This document shows positions 33,046-38,837 of a stretch of 38,837 nucleotides of DNA, one piece after another; position 1 is the first letter of the stretch; each line of letters starts with the position of its first letter. This stretch comes from Gammaproteobacteria bacterium (GTDB taxonomy: Bacteria > Pseudomonadota > Gammaproteobacteria > Pseudomonadales > Pseudohongiellaceae). The position numbers were made by a program, and so were the translations under genes. The DNA lies in assembly GCA_947457195.1 (NCBI GenBank), contig CANGUU010000017.1, positions 1-38,837 on the forward strand, given 5' to 3'. Under the pieces are notes generated by a model. The model saw only the letters and a program-made list of their open reading frames with translations, was not told the DNA's origin and searched no databases.

Positions 33046-33954
33046 TCAGCGCTGCTTGCCGAGCGCCGACAGCATCGAGCCGGCCACCACCAGTCCCGCT
33101 CCAGCGTATGCCCACAGGTTGAGGCCGCTGGCCACGAACAGGTTCGGCCACAGCGCCACCGCTGCCTGCATGGTGACGATGGTGATCACCGGTGCCAGCG
33201 CGATCACAGCGCTTACTTTGGCACCCTGCCAGACGCGCAGCGCCTCGGTAAAGGCACCGTAGCCGATTACCATGTTCAGGCAGCCGAAGGCCACGGCAAA
33301 CGCTTGTGGACCATCCATCGTCAGCAGGCTACTGCTGTCTGCCACCAGCACCAGCAGCAGGGCGCCGCCACCGTAGATCAGCAGCGTGAGCTGCACGGAG
33401 CCGACGCTGCGCAGCAAGCGCTTCTGTAGCAGGCCGTACAGACCCCAGGTGAGGGCAGCCAGCAGGATGTAGACGATGCCCAGTGTTTCGCCACCAAAGC
33501 TGCGCACGATCAGCGGCAGGCGCTCGTTGAAGAATAGCAGCAGACCGATGAACAGCAGTGCCGCCCCCAGCCAGTCGAGCGCCGTGAAGCGCTCGCCGAA
33601 CATCCACACGCTGCCGAACATGAGGATGAAGGGTGCCAACTGGATGATCACGGCGGTGGCTTCGGGGCTGATATGGTCGAGTCCCAGCAGGTAAAGCACG
33701 AAGTTGCTGGTGAGAAACAACGTGGCCAACAGCAGCGCCAGCCAGTCCTGCCAGCCCCAGAGGCTCAGCGCCGGCAGTTGCCGGCCCCGCCACAGCAGGA
33801 CCGCCACCAGCACACTGGAAAACAGGAAACGCACGAAAGTCACCGCCAGGGGATCGGGTCCGCCACGCAGCAAGGTGAAGGCCACGGGCAAGGTACCCCA
33901 CATGAGGGCGGTGACGAGGGAGAGGACCAGACCGTAGAGCGGGCGTTGTGTCAT
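33046..33954 (-). CDS. EamA/DMT-superfamily transporter
   Basis: 302 residues with about ten hydrophobic helices in two repeated EamA halves. The N-terminal GLVLSLVTALMWGTLPVAFTLL and the proline/glycine-rich helix LDWLGAALLFIGLLLFF (first-half end) are typical. The second half starts near GIVYILLAALTWGLYGLLQKRLL. The family exports small metabolites, amino acids or drugs, with proton exchange in many members; the substrate is unknown. It lies 125 bases after the antiporter stop and 92 bases before the octaheme start, all on the same strand, but functional linkage is not obvious. Confidence 0.9.
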   Translation of the reverse strand: MTQRPLYGLVLSLVTALMWGTLPVAFTLLRGGPDPLAVTFVRFLFSSVLVAVLLWRGRQLPALSLWGWQDWLALLLATLFLTSNFVLYLLGLDHISPEATAVIIQLAPFILMFGSVWMFGERFTALDWLGAALLFIGLLLFFNERLPLIVRSFGGETLGIVYILLAALTWGLYGLLQKRLLRSVGSVQLTLLIYGGGALLLVLVADSSSLLTMDGPQAFAVAFGCLNMVIGYGAFTEALRVWQGAKVSAVIALAPVITIVTMQAAVALWPNLFVASGLNLWAYAGAGLVVAGSMLSALGKQR

Positions 33955-34079
33955 GGGCGGGCTTCGGGAAAAACGCCAGTGTAGTACGGCAGCGTGGCCG
34001 GCGGGCAGCCCTGGCGAGGTCAGCGCTGCCTGCCGGGCAGGGGGCTCGCAGCGGCGCGTACCCGGGCTCTCGCCGCGCC

Positions 34080-35822
34080 TCAGTCGCTGCTCTGGCGCAG
34101 CGCACCCTGTTCGGCATCGCGCTGCGTTTCGAGCCGCCTTAGCACCACGTCCTCCGGCGTGCCGAGCAGCTGGAGCACACGACCGGCCATTTGCAATCCC
34201 GCCTCGAGGGTTTCCGGCACCACGGCACTGGCTCCATCCTGTAGCAGGCGGCGCGCCTGGTTGCCGTCGCGGGCGCGGGCCACCACGCTGCTGCGGGGAA
34301 ACTCACCTTTCAGCGAACGCAGCACGGCACCGACCTGCGTGGGGCTGTCCATGGTGAGCACGACGACGCTGGCTTGCTCGGCGTGGGCCCGCTTCAGCAA
34401 CTCCAGGCGAGAGGCATCGCCGTAGTACACGGGCAGGCCGTTTTGCCGCGCCGTGGCGACCTGGCTGGCGTTGGTGTCGAGCGCGAGCCACTGAATGTTG
34501 TCGGCATCGAGGATGCGCGCCAGTAATTGCCCGACACGGCCGAAGCCGGCGATCACCACATGGCCTTCCAGCGTCCCGAGTTGCTGCAGGTCGGCGCCGG
34601 CGTGGCCGGGGGTCGTTCCGTCGATGCGCAGGGCCAGTCGGCGACCGACGAGCGCCAGCAGTGGTGTGACCAGCATGGTCAGCCCGGTCACGCTGATCAT
34701 GAATCGACCGGTGTCGGTGTCGAGCAACTGGCCACTGATGGCGAGACCCACGACCACCAGCGCGAATTCTCCGCCCTGGGCGAGCAGCAGGCCCGCCTCC
34801 ACGGCGGTGCCGCGTCGCAGACCGAAAAGCCTGACCAGCGCGGCAATGATGAGGGCCTTGATGGCGATCAGACCCAGCATCGAGGCCAGCAGCCAGGCAC
34901 CGTCGTCCAGCAAGGCCCGCGCGTCTATGCCCATGCCGACGCTCATGAAGAAGGTGCCAAGCAACAGGCCCTTGAAGGGCGCGACGTTCACTTCGATTTC
35001 GTGGCGGAATTCGGTATCGGCCAGCAGCAGCCCGGCAAGGAAGGCACCGAGGCCCATCGACAGCCCGCTGGCCCCGGCCACCAGTGCCGCACTCATCACC
35101 ACCAGCAGCGCCGCCGCCATGAACATTTCCGGTTCGCGGCTGTGGGCCACAAGGTTGAACAGCGGGCGCAGCAGAATGCGGCCGCTGACATAGATGGCCG
35201 CGATGATGAGCACCCCTTTGAGCAGTGCCAGCAGCAGGGCAAGCCCGACCGCTTGGTCGCTGCCAGCCCCGAGCACGCCGACCAGAAACAGGATCGGCAC
35301 CACCGCGAGGTCCTGCATGAGCAGGATGGCAAAGCAGGTCCGGCCGAGCGATGAACCCAGTTGGCGCTTGCCCGTCAGCAGTTGCATGACGATGGCGGTG
35401 GATGACAGCGCCAGGCAGGCGCCGAGCACCAGGGCGGCTGCGGGTGTATTGCCGAACACCCAGGCGATCAGGGCGATGACGAATGTCGTGGTGAGCACCT
35501 GCAGACTGCCGAGACCGAACACCAGTCGGCGCATGGCCCACAGCCGGTCGAGCGAAAGCTCGAGACCGATCATGAACAGCAGGAACACCACGCCCAGCTC
35601 ACCGAGGATCTGCGCGCCGGCCAGGTCGGTGATGATCACGTGCTCGAGCCAGGGGAGCGTGTCGACCAGCAACCCGAGGCCGAAGGGGCCGATCAGTACA
35701 CCGGTCAGCAGGTATCCCAGCACGGGGCTGAGCTGCAGCCGCTGGAACGTCGGCACGGCGATGCCGGCCGCCACCAGAAACAACATGAATTCCTGAAAAT
35801 GCAAATAGGAAGATTCCGGCAT
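34080..35822 (-). CDS. Monovalent cation/proton antiporter, CPA2 family (KefB/KefC-like) with RCK domain
   Basis: 580 residues. About 12 membrane helices fill residues 1 to about 385, with LQLSPVLGYLLTGVLIGPFG and GELGVVFLLFMIGLELS at the start and LLMQDLAVVPILFLV in the middle, all CPA2 hallmarks. The cytosolic TrkA-N/RCK nucleotide-binding domain starts near residue 415 with GHVVIAGFGRVGQLLARIL (GxGxxG) and continues to YYGDASRLELLKRAHA. It should exchange K+ or Na+ for H+ across the inner membrane, gated by NAD(H) or a thiol adduct in Kef proteins. The start at 35822 is favoured by GGAGCGAGG upstream. No KefF/KefG partner is adjacent. It is divergent from the NHL gene. Confidence 0.93.
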   Translation of the reverse strand: MPESSYLHFQEFMLFLVAAGIAVPTFQRLQLSPVLGYLLTGVLIGPFGLGLLVDTLPWLEHVIITDLAGAQILGELGVVFLLFMIGLELSLDRLWAMRRLVFGLGSLQVLTTTFVIALIAWVFGNTPAAALVLGACLALSSTAIVMQLLTGKRQLGSSLGRTCFAILLMQDLAVVPILFLVGVLGAGSDQAVGLALLLALLKGVLIIAAIYVSGRILLRPLFNLVAHSREPEMFMAAALLVVMSAALVAGASGLSMGLGAFLAGLLLADTEFRHEIEVNVAPFKGLLLGTFFMSVGMGIDARALLDDGAWLLASMLGLIAIKALIIAALVRLFGLRRGTAVEAGLLLAQGGEFALVVVGLAISGQLLDTDTGRFMISVTGLTMLVTPLLALVGRRLALRIDGTTPGHAGADLQQLGTLEGHVVIAGFGRVGQLLARILDADNIQWLALDTNASQVATARQNGLPVYYGDASRLELLKRAHAEQASVVVLTMDSPTQVGAVLRSLKGEFPRSSVVARARDGNQARRLLQDGASAVVPETLEAGLQMAGRVLQLLGTPEDVVLRRLETQRDAEQGALRQSSD

Positions 35823-35938
35823 GGCGCCTCGCTCCGCAGGTCCTGCTACGATGATGGCAAAAGCGGGTCGGCGGCAACCCCCTGCGCAAGGTCGGTTGCG
35901 TGGCGACCGCCCCGCACATCCAGCGGAGGAACTGCCCC

Positions 35939-36841
35939 ATGACCCGTGCCCCATCCAGCAGAATCAGCGCCCGCCTGCGGGCAGTCGTACTCTGGACAGC
36001 TTCCCTGCTGCTGGGTGGCACCCTGCAGGCGCAACCCGTTGTCGATGCTGGATGGGCAAAGCTGCCGGAGGGCAGTCACTGGGACGGATCCACCACCTGG
36101 ATCACGCCCGACGGCCACGGCAACGTGGTGGTTCTGGTGCGCAAGGCGCCGTATTTCCGTGTCTTCACGCGCGAAGGCCAGCCGGTGCGCAGCTTCGGCG
36201 ACGAGGGACTGTTCGAAACGGCACACAGCCTGAGCTTTGATGCCGAAGGCAATTACTGGGTCAGTGATTCCACCGCGCACGTGGTGCGCAAGATCAGTCC
36301 GGATGGCCGCCTGCTGCTCACGTTGGGGCAGCCGGGCGTGGCGGGTGACAACGCCGCCACCGATCGTTTCAACCAGCCGAACCATGTCGCCTTCGCCGCC
36401 AACGGCGATGTGTACGTGTCCGACGGCTACGTGAATGCCCGCATCGTCCATTTCACCCCCGACGGCAAGTTCGTCCGCATCATCGGCGGTGTGCAGGGCG
36501 GTGCGGCAGGACAGTTGCAGGTGCCGCACGGTGTGGCCCTCGACTCTGCGGGACGCATCCTCGTCAACGACAGCGACAACAAGCGGGTTTCGGTGTTTGC
36601 CCCGGACGGTCGCTTCGTCGAAAGCTGGCCATTTCCGTCCCGCGGTGGCATCACCGTGCTGCCCGATGACACGGTCTATGTCAGCGATGTCAACGAGGGG
36701 ATCGTCAACGTGCTGAGGGACGGCAAGCTGCTGGACTCGATCCACGTGGATCGCGCGCACGGCCTTGGCGTAGACCTCGACGGCGAGATCTACGTGTCGG
36801 GGGCTTCGCGCATGACGGTCTACAAGGTAACCCGGCCATGA
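35939..36841 (+). CDS. Secreted NHL-repeat beta-propeller, peptidyl-hydroxyglycine amidating-lyase-like
   Basis: 300 residues. A signal peptide ends at LQAQ (about residue 32). Several NHL blades follow, each with a D/N-G-x-V/I-Y-V-S/D pattern: ANGDVYVSDGYVNARIVHF, DSAGRILVNDSDNKRVSVF and DLDGEIYVSGAS. Three histidines at equivalent blade positions (H149 in NHVAF, H197 in PHGVAL, H274 in AHGLGV) match the spacing expected of the three zinc-binding histidines of peptidyl-alpha-hydroxyglycine alpha-amidating lyase. Family membership is likely, but lyase activity is unproven. The ATG at 35939 has GGAGGA eight bases upstream. It heads an operon with three NTF2-like genes and should work in the periplasm. 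Confidence 0.87.
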   Translation: MTRAPSSRISARLRAVVLWTASLLLGGTLQAQPVVDAGWAKLPEGSHWDGSTTWITPDGHGNVVVLVRKAPYFRVFTREGQPVRSFGDEGLFETAHSLSFDAEGNYWVSDSTAHVVRKISPDGRLLLTLGQPGVAGDNAATDRFNQPNHVAFAANGDVYVSDGYVNARIVHFTPDGKFVRIIGGVQGGAAGQLQVPHGVALDSAGRILVNDSDNKRVSVFAPDGRFVESWPFPSRGGITVLPDDTVYVSDVNEGIVNVLRDGKLLDSIHVDRAHGLGVDLDGEIYVSGASRMTVYKVTRP

Positions 36842-36884
36842 AACCGTGGTGTCGTGCCGTCACCGATAGCAAGAGGAGAGGTTC

Positions 36885-37583
36885 ATGAAACAGGGAATTC
36901 TGCTGGCACTGCTGTTGGTCGCTACGCCGGCGCTGGCGCAAACACCGGCGTCAGAGACCGAACTGGCGGCACTCGCTGAACGAGTCGCGGTGCTCGAAGG
37001 TACGCGTGCCATCAAGAAACTGCAGCGCGCCTTCGGGTTCTACGTGGATCGCGGGCTCTGGGGTGAGGCGGCCGATCTGTTCAGCGATGACGGTTCGATC
37101 GAACTCGGGCTGGACGGCGTCTACGTCGGCAAGGAGCGCATCCGCGAGTACCTCAAGCGCCTGCATGGCGGCCAGGAGGGGCTGTTGTATGGCCAGCTCA
37201 ACGAGTGGATCACCTTGCAGCCGGCGGTCTTCGTAGCCAAGGATGGCCGCAGCGCCACGGCGCGCTGGCGCGATCACGCCATGCTCGGCCAGTACAAGCA
37301 GCATGCCGAGTGGCGTGACGGTATCTACGAAAATCGCTATGTCAGGGAAGATGGCGTGTGGAAGATCGCCTCCCTGCACCTGTACGTGAACTTCCAGGTG
37401 GCCTATGAAAAGGGCTGGGCGCGGCTCAGGCCCGGTGAGGGATTGGCGCCGAGTGCGACCTCGGTCAGCTACCCGCCGGACCGTCCCCCGACCGAGACAT
37501 ACCGTCCGTTTCCCGAGGTGCAGCTGCCGGCCTTCCAGGCTCATCATCCCGTGACCGGCCAGCCGGTACGAGGAGGGCGCTGA
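36885..37583 (+). CDS. Secreted NTF2-like/SnoaL protein, paralogue 1
   Basis: 232 residues. The signal peptide is MKQGILLALLLVATPALA-Q. A short coiled-coil-like helix (ELAALAERVAVLEG) precedes the NTF2-like core: IKKLQRAFGFYVDRGLWGEAADLF, then GVYVGKERIREYL, and YENRYVREDGVWKIASLHL. The C-terminus is a Pro-rich tail. The reaction is not known; the cone-shaped fold binds hydrophobic small molecules in many members. GAGGAGAGG lies upstream of the ATG. Its stop overlaps the next start (TGATG), and the same layout recurs in the two following genes. Confidence 0.87.
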   Translation: MKQGILLALLLVATPALAQTPASETELAALAERVAVLEGTRAIKKLQRAFGFYVDRGLWGEAADLFSDDGSIELGLDGVYVGKERIREYLKRLHGGQEGLLYGQLNEWITLQPAVFVAKDGRSATARWRDHAMLGQYKQHAEWRDGIYENRYVREDGVWKIASLHLYVNFQVAYEKGWARLRPGEGLAPSATSVSYPPDRPPTETYRPFPEVQLPAFQAHHPVTGQPVRGGR

Positions 37584-38305
37584 TGCGGCTGTGCACACTG
37601 ATCTTGCTGCCCCTTCTGGGATGGTTGGCTGTCGCTCCCGCTGCCGCACAACTACCCTCTGCAGAACGCGTGGCTGCCCTGCGTGAGCGCGTGGAACTGC
37701 TGGAGTCGCACGATGCCATCGAAAACCTGCAAGCCACGTTCGGCTATTTCTTCGACAAGGGCCTCTGGGACGATACCGCTGACCTCTTCGCCGAAGACGG
37801 CAGCTTCGAGTACGGGTTGAGTGGGGTCTATGTCGGACAGGAGCACATCCGTCGCGCCCTGCTGCTGTACGGGCCGAGCGGACTCGCGCAGGGCTATCTC
37901 AACAACCACATGCAGCTGCAGGCCGTCATCACCGTGGCCCCGGATGGCCGCACAGCCTCGGGTCGCTTCCAGGGCATGGTGATGCTGGCCGAGCCGGGCA
38001 CCAATGGAATCTGGGGCGTTGGCATCTACGAAAACCGTTACGTGCGCGAGGACGGGGTGTGGAAGATCAGCAGCCTGCATTTTTACCCTTCGGCGTTCAC
38101 CGACTACGACAAGGGCTGGGCACGGTCTGCGCTGCCCATGCGCGGGCCGAGCGCCCTGTTGCCGCCCGACCGGCCCTCCACGGCGATCTACCGCAGCTAT
38201 CCCGGCAACTTCATTCCACCCTTCAGTTACAACCATCCGGTCACGGGCGCGCCCCTCACCAACCTGCCGCAGGCGGTCGACAGCGTGCTGGGAGAACTGC
38301 CATGA
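37583..38305 (+). CDS. Secreted NTF2-like/SnoaL protein, paralogue 2
   Basis: 240 residues. Signal peptide (MRLCTLILLPLLGWLAVAPAAA). The coiled-coil-like lead (RVAALRERVELLES) and core (AIENLQATFGYFFDKGLWDDTADLF, then YENRYVREDGVWKISSLHF) mirror paralogue 1. The C-terminus again has a YxxDYDKGWA and PPDRPSTAIYR pattern. Clear duplication is visible at the protein level. It is coupled to the previous gene by TGATG and to the next by ATGA. No catalytic residue set is assigned. Confidence 0.87.
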   Translation: MRLCTLILLPLLGWLAVAPAAAQLPSAERVAALRERVELLESHDAIENLQATFGYFFDKGLWDDTADLFAEDGSFEYGLSGVYVGQEHIRRALLLYGPSGLAQGYLNNHMQLQAVITVAPDGRTASGRFQGMVMLAEPGTNGIWGVGIYENRYVREDGVWKISSLHFYPSAFTDYDKGWARSALPMRGPSALLPPDRPSTAIYRSYPGNFIPPFSYNHPVTGAPLTNLPQAVDSVLGELP

Positions 38306-38837
38306 ACAAGACCCTCTGGCTCGGTACCGTGGCGCTCATTTGCAGCGCCGCGCTGCAGGCGCAGTCCGTCGAGGAGCGGTTGGCTGCACTCGAGCAGCGC
38401 GTCACGCATCTGGAAGACATGAACCAGATCGAGCGGCTGCAGCGCACCTACGGTTATTTCGTGGACAAGGGGCAGTGGACCCAACTGTCTGAGTTGTTCA
38501 CTGACGATGCCACGCTGGAGATCGGCGGCAAAGGGCTGTTTCTCGGCAAGCCGCGGGTTCTCGAGTACATGCAGACTGCCTTCGGACCGGACGGCGCCAA
38601 GGAAGGGCTGCTGGCCAATCACATGCAGTTCCAGTCGATACCGGACGTGGCTGCCGATGGCACGCAGGGCTGGATCCGCTCACGCGCCTACGTCATGAGC
38701 GGCGGCGGCTGGGGTCTGCCGCTCTACGAAAACGCCTACCGCAAAGACAATGGCGTGTGGCGCATCAGCCGGCTCACCGGTCCATTCACCATGTACTCGA
38801 GTTGGGACGGCTGGGCGAAGAATGCCCTCAACAACAC
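38302..38837 (+). CDS. Secreted NTF2-like/SnoaL protein, paralogue 3 (3' truncated by window)
   Basis: 178 codons are visible, and the frame stays open to the window end. The ATG overlaps the previous stop (ATGA). Signal peptide (MNKTLWLGTVALICSAALQA-Q), coiled-coil-like lead (RLAALEQRVTHLED) and core (QIERLQRTYGYFVDKGQWTQLSELF, then YENAYRKDNGVWRISRL) match paralogues 1 and 2. It is more divergent: the ENRYVRED block reads ENAYRKDN. A GGAGAA sequence lies just upstream. Confidence 0.85.
   Translation, partial: MNKTLWLGTVALICSAALQAQSVEERLAALEQRVTHLEDMNQIERLQRTYGYFVDKGQWTQLSELFTDDATLEIGGKGLFLGKPRVLEYMQTAFGPDGAKEGLLANHMQFQSIPDVAADGTQGWIRSRAYVMSGGGWGLPLYENAYRKDNGVWRISRLTGPFTMYSSWDGWAKNALNN

Overview
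The window is high-GC DNA from a Gram-negative bacterium, most likely a free-living, metabolically versatile gammaproteobacterium (inference). Two TonB-dependent receptors, Tat and Sec signals, c-type cytochromes, an outer-membrane MipA/OmpV barrel and a DUF5916 barrel show a diderm envelope. Aromatic O-demethylase, CoA-ester and keto-acid genes suggest catabolism of plant- or xenobiotic-type organic acids. There are no rRNA or tRNA genes, CRISPR arrays, insertion sequences or transcription regulators. Genes are tightly packed, with many ATGA, TGATG or GTGA junctions.

Region 1 (1-8602) is a catabolic block. On the + strand are the end of a TonB receptor, a Tat-exported thiamine-diphosphate (ThDP) enzyme and a secreted mono-heme cytochrome c. 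Convergent to them is a five-gene minus-strand operon: thiolase, AMP-forming acyl-CoA ligase, fumarylacetoacetase-family (FAH) hydrolase, NTF2-like protein and beta-keto acid cleavage enzyme (BKACE). BKACE, the ligase and thiolase together could convert a beta-keto acid to acetyl-CoA through acetoacetate.

Region 2 (9133-14374) has a + operon of a small cysteine-containing exported protein and two DUF6152 proteins whose predicted mature N-termini both begin His-His. It ends in a bidirectional terminator shared with a large convergent TonB receptor gene. Region 3 (14855-19628) is a surface-glycan or protein-glycosylation cluster: a methyltransferase, a glycosyltransferase-methyltransferase fusion, a GT8-like glycosyltransferase and a TPR glycosyltransferase. 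Region 4 (19766-25509) holds a DUF5916 outer-membrane protein, MipA/OmpV, a LigM-like tetrahydrofolate-dependent aromatic O-demethylase and an unrecognised exported helical protein.

Region 5 (25734-30757) is a complete peptide ABC importer operon: lipoprotein, two permeases and a fused double ATPase, with a recognisable promoter. Region 6 (30785-35822, minus strand) has an octaheme cytochrome c with TPR repeats, an EamA exporter and a KefB/C-type cation/proton antiporter. Region 7 (35939 to the end) is a + operon of a peptidyl-hydroxyglycine-lyase-like NHL propeller and three tandem secreted NTF2-like paralogues, the last cut by the window edge.

Many start codons were moved downstream of the longest ORF on the basis of Shine-Dalgarno sequences, coupled junctions or signal peptides.
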